From an uncultured SAR116 cluster alpha proteobacterium (GTDB lineage: Bacteria > Pseudomonadota > Alphaproteobacteria > Puniceispirillales > Puniceispirillaceae): 47,220 nt of DNA. The DNA lies in NCBI GenBank assembly GCA_902573725.1, contig CACGLE010000008.1, positions 1 to 47,220 of the forward strand. Direction: 5' to 3'. A model generated the notes under the pieces. That model saw only the letters and a program-made list of their open reading frames with translations. It was not told the origin of the DNA and did not search any database. Position 1 is the stretch's first letter. Every line of letters starts with the position of its first letter. Below, piece by piece: positions 33,622-42,876 of the stretch. Both the position numbers and the translations under genes were made by a program.

Positions 33622-34977
33622 TCACTTTTTGAGTTCGGTATATGTGTCATCTAATGCCTGTTTTAATTTTTCAATTGTTATATCAATATCTTCTGTTTTA
33701 AAGCTTAATGGCGGCGATAAAATCATGCCATCACGCACAGCACGCACCATCAAGCCACTTTTAATAGCGTGGTCACGGCACCTCATACCTATCTCGCCAA
33801 TAGGATCAAATAAAACAGGTCCAGACTTATGCTTTACTAGTTCCACGCATGCAAGTAATCCAAAACTGCGTGTTTCTCCTACCAAGGGATGGCTATCTAG
33901 CCTTTTAATTTCTTTTGCGAGATACGGGGCGGTAATGTCCCGAACATGACGAATTAACCCCTCTTCCTCAATCAGCTTAATATTAGCAAGCGCGACAGCA
34001 GCAGAAACAGGGTGCCCTGAATAGGTAAATCCATGAAAAAATTCACCACCTTCATCAATTAAGTAATTAGCAATTTTATCGCTTACCATAACAGCAGACA
34101 TTGGCATATAACCGGAAGTAAGACCCTTTGCCAAAGTTATTAGATCAGGTTTTAAATCCATTGTTTGACTTGCAAACCAATTTCCAGTTCGGCCAAATCC
34201 AGTGATCACCTCATCTACAATAAATAAAATATCAAATTTAGCACAGATTTTCTGGATATGATCAAAATAACCTTTTGGAGGAATAATAACTCCTCCAGCA
34301 CCTTGCACTGGTTCCGCAATAAAGGCTGCAATTTTATTTGCACCTACTTCATGAATTTTTTCTTCTAAATGGCGTGCAGAGCTCTCAGCAAATTGTGCCT
34401 CTGACTGATTTCCTTGGTATAAAAAACCGTAAGGGGGTCTTATATGCTCAAAGTCTGCTTCACTAGCAGATTGCTCGTGCATTGCTTTCATTCCACCCAT
34501 ACTAGCTGCCATGATAGTAGAGCCATGATAGCCATAATCACGTCCAACAATTACCCTTTTTTCAGGATGGCCTTTTAAATTCCAATAATGTCGTACAAGA
34601 CGAATGATAGTATCGTTTGCTTCTGACCCCGAATTTGCATAAATTACGTGATTTAAATGTTTAGGGGAAATCGAAGCAAGTTTTGCTGAAAGCATCGCTA
34701 CTGGCTCATTGCTAGTCTTGAAAAAACTATTATAATACGGCAGTTTTTTCATTTGCGCGGTTGCAGCATTTACTAGCTCTTCTCTGCCATAACCAACATT
34801 TACACACCATAAGCCTGCCATTGCATCCAAAATGGCATTTCCATTATTATCGAATATAACATGGCCTTGCGCATGAGTTATAATACGTGTGCCTTCCTTT
34901 TTTAGAGTTTTAAAATCGGAAAATGGCGGCAAATGATGTTGTTCTTCAAAATGCTGAATATCTTCTTGATTTGACAC
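33622..34977 (-). CDS. Class III aminotransferase, probably putrescine:pyruvate type (SpuC-like)
   Basis: The 451-residue PLP enzyme shows YANSGSEANDTIIRLVRHYW, FIVDEVITGFGRTGNWFASQ with the cofactor-contacting Asp, and LITLAKGLTSGYMPMSAVMV with the Schiff-base lysine. This layout and the N-terminal HLPPFSDFKTLKKEGTRII resemble putrescine- or polyamine-pyruvate aminotransferases (SpuC). It would transaminate putrescine to 4-aminobutanal, parallel to the glutamylation route. It is the first gene of a two-gene unit with puuA and is divergent from the oxidase gene at 35156. Beta-alanine or taurine transaminase is an alternative. Confidence 0.85.
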   Translation of the reverse strand: MSNQEDIQHFEEQHHLPPFSDFKTLKKEGTRIITHAQGHVIFDNNGNAILDAMAGLWCVNVGYGREELVNAATAQMKKLPYYNSFFKTSNEPVAMLSAKLASISPKHLNHVIYANSGSEANDTIIRLVRHYWNLKGHPEKRVIVGRDYGYHGSTIMAASMGGMKAMHEQSASEADFEHIRPPYGFLYQGNQSEAQFAESSARHLEEKIHEVGANKIAAFIAEPVQGAGGVIIPPKGYFDHIQKICAKFDILFIVDEVITGFGRTGNWFASQTMDLKPDLITLAKGLTSGYMPMSAVMVSDKIANYLIDEGGEFFHGFTYSGHPVSAAVALANIKLIEEEGLIRHVRDITAPYLAKEIKRLDSHPLVGETRSFGLLACVELVKHKSGPVLFDPIGEIGMRCRDHAIKSGLMVRAVRDGMILSPPLSFKTEDIDITIEKLKQALDDTYTELKK

Positions 34978-35155
34978 AAGGCACCATCCCTTCCCATAGT
35001 TCTTATTTTACAGCCGATAAAGTCATGCTAACGGCTTTTTATAAAATACTTTTTTTTATTAACACTCACTTTTAATATGTAATTTAAGTATATACTATCT
35101 AACGAAATGCTTTAAAAGAAATTTGAACCCTAACGATGCTAAAAGTTTATCCAAA

Positions 35156-36448
35156 ATGTCAATTAGCCATATTTCTAAATCGATTTATCAGCTAGATATT
35201 TCGCCTCCAAAGTTCCTTGGCCAGCTAAATGAAGATATAAGATGTAGTGTGGCAATTATAGGCGGTGGACTTACTGGAATTTCAACAGCTTTATCTCTTT
35301 GTGAGAAAGGATTTGATGTATGCCTGTTTGAAGCTGGAAATATCGGTGATGGCGGCTCAGGTCGAAATGGAGGCCAAATTTGTCAAGGATGGTCATCAAG
35401 TTTTGAGAAACTCTCAAAATATATAGATCCTGAATTTAAAGAAGATATGTGGCAAGCCGGCCTTGAGGGTTCTAATCTTATAAAAGAGAGAATAAAAAAA
35501 TATAAAATAGAATGCGATGTTCATTGGGGATATGTGCACACAGCGATACACAAAGGTCATATGCAAGAATTAGAGGCCTATCAAAAAAGTTTTGAAGAAC
35601 ATGGATATAATCATCTTCTTGCTTTAAATAATAAATCCTCGTTGTTTAATTATATTTGTTCTGATGCCTATATAGGAGGATTGTACGATGCCGGAAGTGG
35701 GCATCTTCACCCTCTTAAATATCTAATTGGCCTATCAAAAGCAGCGTCGATTGCTGGCGCTAAAATTTATACTAACAGCTCAATTTCCTCGATACAGAAT
35801 GCGAATAACAAAAATAAATTAATCACAAAACAAGGTAATAGTATTATTGCAGAACAGCTCGTTATATGTGGCAATGCTTATCTTGGTGCTGTTTCTCCAA
35901 AGAATATGCGTGGGAGAATAGCACCAGTTACTTCATCGGTTATGGCAACTGAACCTCTTAACAATACAGAAATAAAAAGTGCAATTCCTTCTAGAGCTGC
36001 AATTGCAGATGGGAATACAGCATTAAATTATTTTCGAATTGATAAGCAAAATAGAATGATTTTTGGGGGGCGTGCAAGCTATTTGAACACAGATCCAATA
36101 AATGTTGAGAAAGATTTAAAAAAAAGGATGAGAGCCGTATTTCCAGATTTGATGCATAAGAAAATTCAGCAGGCTTGGTCCGGAAGAATAGGAATTACTG
36201 TTAATCGTCTACCACATTTTGGCAGAATTTCAGATAGTGCGATTTACGTACAAGGATATTCGGGACACGGAGTTGCGTTTTCTGGTGTTGCAGGAAATAT
36301 ACTAAGTGACGCAGTCAGTGGAAAAAAAGATAGATTTAACCAGCTTACTAAAATCCTGCATCTTCCATTTCCTGGAGGTCCGTTGCGGACGCCTATTTTA
36401 GCTCTTGGCATGGGATGGTATAAAATGAGGGATTATTTTCATATTTAA
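35156..36448 (+). CDS. puuB: FAD-dependent amine oxidase, gamma-glutamylputrescine-oxidase-like
   Basis: The DAO-type flavoprotein of 430 residues has the N-terminal dinucleotide site VAIIGGGLTGISTALSLCEK, then GDGGSGRNGGQI, typical of PuuB and related oxidases. Near the C-terminus it has VQGYSGHGVAFSGVAG. PuuB oxidises gamma-glutamylputrescine to the aldehyde. The context of puuA, an agmatinase and a second ligase fits. I chose the ATG at 35156; a TTG at 35123 would add 11 residues, and neither has a clear ribosome site. Its 3' end overlaps the convergent agmatinase gene by 4 bases. Confidence 0.85.
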   Translation: MSISHISKSIYQLDISPPKFLGQLNEDIRCSVAIIGGGLTGISTALSLCEKGFDVCLFEAGNIGDGGSGRNGGQICQGWSSSFEKLSKYIDPEFKEDMWQAGLEGSNLIKERIKKYKIECDVHWGYVHTAIHKGHMQELEAYQKSFEEHGYNHLLALNNKSSLFNYICSDAYIGGLYDAGSGHLHPLKYLIGLSKAASIAGAKIYTNSSISSIQNANNKNKLITKQGNSIIAEQLVICGNAYLGAVSPKNMRGRIAPVTSSVMATEPLNNTEIKSAIPSRAAIADGNTALNYFRIDKQNRMIFGGRASYLNTDPINVEKDLKKRMRAVFPDLMHKKIQQAWSGRIGITVNRLPHFGRISDSAIYVQGYSGHGVAFSGVAGNILSDAVSGKKDRFNQLTKILHLPFPGGPLRTPILALGMGWYKMRDYFHI

Positions 36449-37413
36449 CTCTTTTGAAGTGCTTTTACACAAATCCAGTCATGCAAAATTGTTGCAGCAG
36501 CGATTGAGGTGATTTCTGCATGATCAAATGGAGGACTTACCTCTACAATATCAAATCCTATCATGTTTAATGGCTCGAGACTGCGAAGAATTGATAGTGC
36601 CTGCCAACTAGCTATTCCACCAGAAACAGGAGTTCCTGTGCCAGGGGCAAAAGCAGGGTCTAATACATCTATATCAAAACTCAGATAAACCTTCCTACCT
36701 TTTAGATGATTTAGTATTAACTCAACAACAGCAGGCAAACCAATTTCATGAATTTGAGGTGAAGTTATTTGTTTTATTCCAACATCAAATTCATTATGAG
36801 TTCTGATTCCTACCTGAATAGAACTCTCAACATCGATAAGCCCTTCCTCTATCGCACGAAGAAACATCGTACCATGATCAAGCTCTCCGAATGACTTCCA
36901 TGTATCACAATGCGCATCAAATTGAAGTAATGATAAGGGCCCATATATTTCCGCATGAGCCTTTAATAGAGGATAAGTTACAAAATGGTCACCGCCAATA
37001 GAAAGCAAGGATGCGCCGGAGCTAATGATTGATATTGCTTGTTTATAAATATCCGAGATAATTGTCTCTGGGTTATGAGGGTTAAGCAAAAAATCACCAG
37101 AATCTATAACTTTCAAAATAGCAAAGGGATCAAAACCAAAAGGGAATGACGGCAATTCTGCTAGTTGAACGGAGGCTGCTCTTACAGCTCTTGGCCCTAA
37201 TCTACACCCAGGGCGAAAGGTGGTTGCGTTATCAAACGGTATACCAGTAACAACGATGTCTGCTTCATCAAATGCGACTGAATAAGGACGCCTCAATAGA
37301 CTCATTGCACCAGAATATGTTGGTTCAAAAAATCGCTTATTTAAATCAGAATTGCGCCAAGACTGGTCAGATAATGGTTCAGGTATTGCCTTATTTTTCT
37401 TATAATTAGCCAT
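36445..37413 (-). CDS. speB: Agmatinase (arginase/ureohydrolase family)
   Basis: The 322-residue protein has the manganese-binding motifs of the ureohydrolases: SIGGDHFVTYPLLKA, LLQFDAHCDTW and YLSFDIDVLDPAFAPGTGTP. Agmatinase cleaves agmatine to putrescine and urea, so it would supply the putrescine used by the neighbouring ligase, oxidase and aminotransferase. GGAGA lies 6 bases before the ATG. It follows a glutamine-synthetase-like gene by 13 bp on the same strand. Related guanidinobutyrase or guanidinopropionase activity cannot be excluded. Confidence 0.88.
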   Translation of the reverse strand: MANYKKNKAIPEPLSDQSWRNSDLNKRFFEPTYSGAMSLLRRPYSVAFDEADIVVTGIPFDNATTFRPGCRLGPRAVRAASVQLAELPSFPFGFDPFAILKVIDSGDFLLNPHNPETIISDIYKQAISIISSGASLLSIGGDHFVTYPLLKAHAEIYGPLSLLQFDAHCDTWKSFGELDHGTMFLRAIEEGLIDVESSIQVGIRTHNEFDVGIKQITSPQIHEIGLPAVVELILNHLKGRKVYLSFDIDVLDPAFAPGTGTPVSGGIASWQALSILRSLEPLNMIGFDIVEVSPPFDHAEITSIAAATILHDWICVKALQKS

Positions 37414-37426
37414 AACTTTCTCCTGA

Positions 37427-38686
37427 TTATACTCTCTCTATTTCCTGCTTTTTAGTGGCAATAAACATTTCTCTTAACGTCGGGGGCATCAGTTTTTGAA
37501 TTTTTTCTGATTTCTCAAATAGAGATATAGCCGTGCGCAGATCGTGCGGCAACCTCTTTAAATTAGCCTCATAACCATTACCCAAAACTGGAGATGGTGG
37601 CTCTAACATCTCCTCTAACCCGTTTAATATAGCCGATACCAAAATTGCAAAAAGAAAATATGGATTGCTGTCAGCTCCTGGCACTCTCAACTCTAGTCTT
37701 TTTGCATTACTGGGAGAGTTTGGAATCCTTACAGCCAAGGTTCGATTATCGTACCCCCATCCAATATTTACAGGTGCATGACTATTTTCCTGCAATCTAT
37801 CATAAGAATTTGGAAGTGGTGCCAAAATGGCTGCTGCGGGCTCTAATAAATCCACCACAGAGGCTATGGCTGAATTAAAAACGGCTTTATCTTTTGAAAA
37901 TAAGTTTTCTGACTGTTTGTCTCCCATTGAAATGTGGCAATGCAATCCATTGCCTGACAGGTATTTCTCCGGTTTTGCCCTGAAAGAGACAGACATCCCC
38001 TGGGCTAACGCATATGCAGTCAAACTATGTCTTAAAATAAGGATAGCATCTGCTAAATGACATAGATCCGAACAGGGTGCTAATACAATTTCAATCTGTC
38101 CTATTCCTGCTTCTGATAGGATAGATTCAATCTTAATATCAAGTTGGTCTATAATTCTATTAACATCTTGCAAAAAGTAATCTATTGAATCCAACGCTGA
38201 CAAAGAAAGTAATTGAGGCTTCGAAAAAATAGGTGCTAAATCAACATCTGAGAAAAGGCAAAATTCTAGCTCTATACCAAACCTAAAAATTAACTTTTTC
38301 TCATTCGCCTTATTTAATACAGATTTTAAAAAGGCCCTTGGGCAACCCTCAAATGGCTGACCATTGTTAAGAGTAAAGCTTAACGGCATTAATAAAACAG
38401 GTTTGGTCAAATGATTTAAAAATACTAACGGTGCACCCTGACTAGTTGCTATTCCATCTTTATCCCCGGTTTCGAAAACAAATCTGCTATTGGCTATATC
38501 CTCTCCATTAATATCAATATTTTGAGCCGATAAGGGAATTTGTATCCCCTTATCTATAATTTTTTGATAATCCGACGGGGGTAATCTTTTGCCGCGCATT
38601 ATGCCATTTATATCAAAAATACCCGCCTGAATATGGTCAATTTCAGACATAATTGATTTAGCATTTTTTGGATCATTTTTTATCAT
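37427..38686 (-). CDS. Second glutamine synthetase-like gamma-glutamyl-amine ligase
   Basis: The 419-residue paralogue of PuuA keeps the metal and ATP motifs: FGIELEFCLF, EAGIGQIEIVLAP, GLHCHISM, WGYDNRTLAVRIP and RLELRVPGADSNPYFL. Its N-terminal part (IQAGIFDINGIMRGKRLPP) and overall sequence differ strongly from the ligase at 32270, so it probably handles another amine or amino compound. It is the upstream partner of the agmatinase gene (13-bp gap). An internal ATG at 38650 is an alternative start. Confidence 0.85.
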   Translation of the reverse strand: MIKNDPKNAKSIMSEIDHIQAGIFDINGIMRGKRLPPSDYQKIIDKGIQIPLSAQNIDINGEDIANSRFVFETGDKDGIATSQGAPLVFLNHLTKPVLLMPLSFTLNNGQPFEGCPRAFLKSVLNKANEKKLIFRFGIELEFCLFSDVDLAPIFSKPQLLSLSALDSIDYFLQDVNRIIDQLDIKIESILSEAGIGQIEIVLAPCSDLCHLADAILILRHSLTAYALAQGMSVSFRAKPEKYLSGNGLHCHISMGDKQSENLFSKDKAVFNSAIASVVDLLEPAAAILAPLPNSYDRLQENSHAPVNIGWGYDNRTLAVRIPNSPSNAKRLELRVPGADSNPYFLFAILVSAILNGLEEMLEPPSPVLGNGYEANLKRLPHDLRTAISLFEKSEKIQKLMPPTLREMFIATKKQEIERV

Positions 38687-38945
38687 TAAACTTCGCTTAA
38701 CTCATTTATTTGGCAAACTTTATTAAATTATATAAAATTGGATATTATTTTTGCCTATACTTGCTATATGCAACTTGTGAAAAAAATTATAGTCTAATTC
38801 TAATTACTCCTGCAAATTTGACTACATAATTTAGTGGTTAAAACATATAATACACATTCATAATATTCTGTTTAAAAATTTCTGTTGATTATTTTTTTAC
38901 TCTTAATTTATGATACCTCTCCATATTTTAGAAAATAAATAATAA

Positions 38946-39752
38946 ATGAATTTTATCGCTTACCTTATTCTATTGATTTTAATACCAATGGTTTTACTAG
39001 CCTCAGATAAATCCATATTAGTGCAATCAACAACTTCAACCAAAAATTCCGGCTTCTATGATTTTATTCTTCCACTTTTTACGGCAGACTCGGGGATAAA
39101 GGTTAACGTAGTTGCTGTTGGAACAGGTGCAGCAATAAAAAATGCTCGCAATTGTGACGGTGACGTTCTTCTTGTGCATAGTCCGGAGGATGAACAAAAA
39201 TTTATTGCAGATGGTTTCTCAAAAAAACGACATAATATTATGCATAATGACTTTGTTATAGTTGGTCCAGTTGCAGACCCAGCTGGTATTGTTGGAATGC
39301 AAGATGTTGGCTTGGCATTTGCTCAAATAGCCACTTCTGGTGCAAAATTTGCTTCAAGAAGCGATGGCTCTGGTACCCACACCAAGGAGCTTTCAATATG
39401 GAAGAAAATTGGTTTAGACCCAGTAAATGAGTCTGGTAAATGGTATCTTGAGACCGGCTCTGGCATGGGAAAAACGCTAAATATTACGATTGGTACTAAT
39501 GCATATACGCTTGTTGATAGAGCTAGTTGGTACTCTTTTTCCAACAAATATGATCATCGTGTTTTGCTCGAGGGGGATAGCCATTTATTCAATCCTTATG
39601 GCGTTATGCTTATCGATAAAAATAAATGCCCAACTGTAAAATCTGCAGAGGGTCAATCATTCATTAACTGGCTCACTTCATATAAAGGACAAAAAACAAT
39701 AGGACTGTTCAACATAGACGGACAAAAAGTTTTTATTCCAACCTCAAAATAA
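38946..39752 (+). CDS. tupA: Tungstate-binding protein TupA-like, orphan
   Basis: The 268-residue protein has an N-terminal signal sequence (about 1-20, ending MVLLAS). The TupA core follows: ILVQSTTSTKNSGFYDFILP, DVLLVHSPEDEQKF, MHNDFVIVGPVADPAGI, SDGSGTHTKEL and FNPYGVML. TupA binds tungstate, or sometimes molybdate, in the periplasm for an ABC importer. The permease and ATPase genes (tupB, tupC) usually lie beside it. Here the next gene is a tRNA and then STT3 on the other strand. It may use a distant transporter. 259 bp of AT-rich non-coding sequence precedes it. Confidence 0.88.
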   Translation: MNFIAYLILLILIPMVLLASDKSILVQSTTSTKNSGFYDFILPLFTADSGIKVNVVAVGTGAAIKNARNCDGDVLLVHSPEDEQKFIADGFSKKRHNIMHNDFVIVGPVADPAGIVGMQDVGLAFAQIATSGAKFASRSDGSGTHTKELSIWKKIGLDPVNESGKWYLETGSGMGKTLNITIGTNAYTLVDRASWYSFSNKYDHRVLLEGDSHLFNPYGVMLIDKNKCPTVKSAEGQSFINWLTSYKGQKTIGLFNIDGQKVFIPTSK

Positions 39753-39783
39753 AATTGTCAAAGACAATAACTTGTTATGTTTA

Positions 39784-39860
39784 TGGTGACCCCGACAGGA
39801 CTCGAACCTGTTGCCTCGAGATTAGGAATCTCGCGCTCTATCCTGATGAGCTACGGGGCC
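39784..39860 (-). tRNA. tRNA-Arg (CCT)
   Basis: A 77-base cloverleaf starts GGCCCCG and ends CGGGGTC-ACCA, with one G-U pair in the acceptor stem. The anticodon loop TTCCTAA gives CCT, which reads AGG arginine codons. The TpsiC loop GGTTCGAGTCC is standard. It lies between the convergent tupA-like gene and the STT3 gene. Confidence 0.96.
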
Positions 39861-39965
39861 ATATTTATTATTACAAGTCCTCCTAAAGGTAATCGATACC
39901 TATTACCTATAATTTGGTTTAAACAAACTAAAATCACCAAATAAATGCAATATAAAGATTTTTAT

Positions 39966-42068
39966 CTATTTGGATGCAGGCATTAATTTGAATATTCGAA
40001 CATGAGGGTATCCATCATATACTAATTTAAAGATTTCTGGGTCAAATCTTCCCAAATGAAACATCTGATTAAAACTACTAAAAAATAAATCTCTATGGAG
40101 AATAGCTACTCTAGTTGATTTCCTATCTCTATCTCTCATGATTTGAAACATATTTAATTGATTCTGCTGGTAACGCTTACTCCCAATGAGCATTCCTCCA
40201 CGTGTTTCGACCAACAAGTTAAGAACAGGATTTCCATCGATTTTGCCTTCATTAAGATCAAAAATAGAACCGTTACACTTTAAGATCCCTTGGTTTTTTG
40301 TATCTGCACAATTTAAGAAACTATAAGCTAATTGTTGCCCAGGTTTATGACCTTTAGCAGAAATGGGAACACCTAAATCAATGTCCCATCTTCCAATCTT
40401 TGAAATAGACGGAATCCAACTTGTCATTTGGTCTGTGAGCATGAGATATATTGCAGGGGTACTATTCAATCTATCAGAATGGATTTTCTGCTCAAGAGAT
40501 GCTTTATCTTCAATATTTTCTTTCAAACTTGATAGGCCACCACGTGAGAGAAAGCGGAGTGTATCAGCTGAGTGGTTCTGACTATTAGATAACAAAGCAT
40601 CAGCTATAAAATAATTAGAATTACTTAAATGTTGCCCAGGATCTGTAAATGTTGGTATTCCATTCATGAGCATTGAAGCATACCCATAGTCCCACCAGCT
40701 TGCTAAAACACTCTTTTCTTGACCTGCTATAAACTTTAATTCAGCCATTGCTTTAATTATGGGAACAGGAATTGATGGTCTTGCTAACTGATTAACAGGG
40801 CCCTGGATCCAAACAAAAACTAATAAAATAAAACAGGCAACCGAAGATGCTAAGGTACTTACTATTTTTCTTGAGTCTTCAAACCTAGATAAAAATAAAA
40901 AGGCTATAGATTTTGTAGCCAATACAACAATATAAGCACCTCCAAACCAGAAAAAAGGAGCCGAATAAAACAATGCGCGGTTTCCCAATACCAAGGAAAG
41001 CATAGCAAATCCTGCAAGTGGCCCATAGGCAATCGCCAATATTGGATGTCTGATAGCCCAAAAAATCATACCAAATAAGCAAAAGATGCCTATATATACA
41101 GATCCTGTCATTCTATGTAATATTTCATAAAATGAAACTTTCGAGGCTTCAGTAACTGTAGATATCACATTATTAAATATAAATTGATTAAAGCCAAAAT
41201 CTGCTTGAGTATAAACTGTAGTGAATGGATTTATCAGACCAACACCTGATAAAAGGATAAACACCGTTGAAAATCCAATTATTCTTCGCCAGTCCCTAGT
41301 AACAATGATAAGTAGCCAGCATAAAGCAATTAATGCCATTATTATCAGTTCTGATTTACTATACCATACCATAAATACCCTTGCTGATAAGGCAGCTAAA
41401 ATCGTGAAGAAAAGACCCCACTTTAGTTGTTTTGCTCTTCCGGCACACAAAACCATTGCAAACATAAAATACATTAATCCAAGGTTTAGCTGGTCAGTAT
41501 CTATTCTGCCAATAGTTGAGCGCCAATAATATGCTAAAGATAAACCACCTCCAGCAGCTGCGACTGACCCTTCCATCCAATATCCTGTCGCGCCAAATGC
41601 AATAAAAATAGCAATCGCCGTTATAGCTGCAGTATAGGGAATCATTTTATTACCCGCGGTTAACAATGCTTGAGGTGATGAATCTTTGGCAAAATAAGCT
41701 ATGAGTCTTGACAATAATGGAGCTATTCGTTTGGGCAAATCTGTTTGTTGCACCGTTGCTTGATTGTGAGGAAATGTGCGAAGAGAACTATAATCATCCA
41801 TAGTTCTTCCAGATTTAATGTAGCCTGCTATACCTAAAAAATAACCTGCATCCATTGTGGTGAATAAGGGCGTATCCTCATAAAAAAATTCTTCTTTGTT
41901 TTGTTCCCACAATTGCCAATTCGTTTGCCTAACTTGAAAATTCATTTGGATAGCTATAGCACCCAAAATAATAGCCAAGACAACAGCTAGTAAAGTGGTT
42001 TTTGGATGAAATATGCCATTTTGGAACAATTTTTCATGCCACTTAACAATTGTAGATATAAACGACAT
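39966..42068 (-). CDS. STT3/PglB-type oligosaccharyltransferase
   Basis: The 700-residue protein has about 12 membrane segments and a C-terminal periplasmic domain (from about residue 430). The STT3 hallmarks are present. An acidic site in TTMDAGYFLGI (D73) and the second DxD-like GRIDTDQLN (D190, D192) are followed by VISTVTEAS with the EL5 glutamate (E307), RALFYSAPFFWFGGAYI and SWWDYGYASML with the acceptor-binding WWDYG (about 458-462). Enzymes of this family move lipid-linked glycan onto asparagine in N-x-S/T. Such single-subunit enzymes are best known from Campylobacter and archaea, so one in an alphaproteobacterium is notable. No pgl locus adjoins. Confidence 0.88.
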   Translation of the reverse strand: MSFISTIVKWHEKLFQNGIFHPKTTLLAVVLAIILGAIAIQMNFQVRQTNWQLWEQNKEEFFYEDTPLFTTMDAGYFLGIAGYIKSGRTMDDYSSLRTFPHNQATVQQTDLPKRIAPLLSRLIAYFAKDSSPQALLTAGNKMIPYTAAITAIAIFIAFGATGYWMEGSVAAAGGGLSLAYYWRSTIGRIDTDQLNLGLMYFMFAMVLCAGRAKQLKWGLFFTILAALSARVFMVWYSKSELIIMALIALCWLLIIVTRDWRRIIGFSTVFILLSGVGLINPFTTVYTQADFGFNQFIFNNVISTVTEASKVSFYEILHRMTGSVYIGIFCLFGMIFWAIRHPILAIAYGPLAGFAMLSLVLGNRALFYSAPFFWFGGAYIVVLATKSIAFLFLSRFEDSRKIVSTLASSVACFILLVFVWIQGPVNQLARPSIPVPIIKAMAELKFIAGQEKSVLASWWDYGYASMLMNGIPTFTDPGQHLSNSNYFIADALLSNSQNHSADTLRFLSRGGLSSLKENIEDKASLEQKIHSDRLNSTPAIYLMLTDQMTSWIPSISKIGRWDIDLGVPISAKGHKPGQQLAYSFLNCADTKNQGILKCNGSIFDLNEGKIDGNPVLNLLVETRGGMLIGSKRYQQNQLNMFQIMRDRDRKSTRVAILHRDLFFSSFNQMFHLGRFDPEIFKLVYDGYPHVRIFKLMPASK

Positions 42069-42234
42069 AAATACTCCTGTTTATCATGTTTGCTTAAAAT
42101 TCTTAGCGAAGTTATAAGTTAACACTATCTTATTAACAACAAGAGAGAAATATCTCATAAAAAAACAATTTTTACCTAGTCAAATATTTTTAATAATATT
42201 ATTATTGAATTTGATAATTTATAGAGACAAAATT

Positions 42235-42822
42235 ATGACTGAACAGGAACAAATATTTAAAAACTTAAAATCTTTAAGAAAAATTGCCTCAATTGAAGCT
42301 TTGGTTTCAGATGCAACAAACATTACCCAAGATGCATACAAAAATCAAAACAATGATTTGTTGTCTCAAACAAAAACCTCAGATGATTTTGAAATAAACA
42401 TAGCGGTGACGAGCCAAATTAATAAGCTCAGGTTACACCTTAAAGATGCTGAAATCGCATATTTAAAAGAAAAAATAGATGGTAAAAGCGACATAATTTC
42501 CAAATTTGACAAAACAGAGCCAGCAAAAGTAAATACCTTATTAAGTGATATTAGATTAGCTATTTCCAATGCAAAAGAAGATATATCGAAAAATGACTCA
42601 AAGAAAATAAAAACTTTCTCTGCTCCTCAAAATAATGAGAACGTTAATTCTGAATTTGTTTTATCATCTGAAACAAAACAATTTATTAAACTTCTTTTGA
42701 ACCAAGTTGTCTCACAAAATTTAGATAATGTTATACAAGAAATAATAGGGCATAAAATAGAGCGAAAAAATAAAGTTCTTGATCTAAGTGAAGTGGCAGT
42801 AAGTCCGAAAAATGATACTTAA
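42235..42822 (+). CDS. Charged helical protein of unknown function
   Basis: I do not recognise this protein. From the ATG at 42235 it has 195 residues, is rich in Lys, Asn, Asp and Ser, and is predicted mainly helical. No signal or membrane segment is seen. A conserved-looking C-terminal segment (FIKLLLNQVVSQNLDNVIQE, about 150-170) faintly recalls the C-terminal helices of PopZ, but the PopZ N-terminus and tryptophan are missing. A TTG at 42205 would add ten residues of weak character. It is divergent from STT3 and upstream of the EamA transporter by 54 bp. Confidence 0.55.
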   Translation: MTEQEQIFKNLKSLRKIASIEALVSDATNITQDAYKNQNNDLLSQTKTSDDFEINIAVTSQINKLRLHLKDAEIAYLKEKIDGKSDIISKFDKTEPAKVNTLLSDIRLAISNAKEDISKNDSKKIKTFSAPQNNENVNSEFVLSSETKQFIKLLLNQVVSQNLDNVIQEIIGHKIERKNKVLDLSEVAVSPKNDT

Positions 42823-42876
42823 TAAGCAAAAAACTAATACCTAGATTTATCAAGAGTGATAAACTAAATATTCTCA

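Noticed and set aside
42235-42822. PopZ polar-organising protein
   Set aside because: The C-terminal helices are only vaguely alike. The conserved N-terminal segment, the proline-rich acidic linker and the conserved tryptophan are missing.
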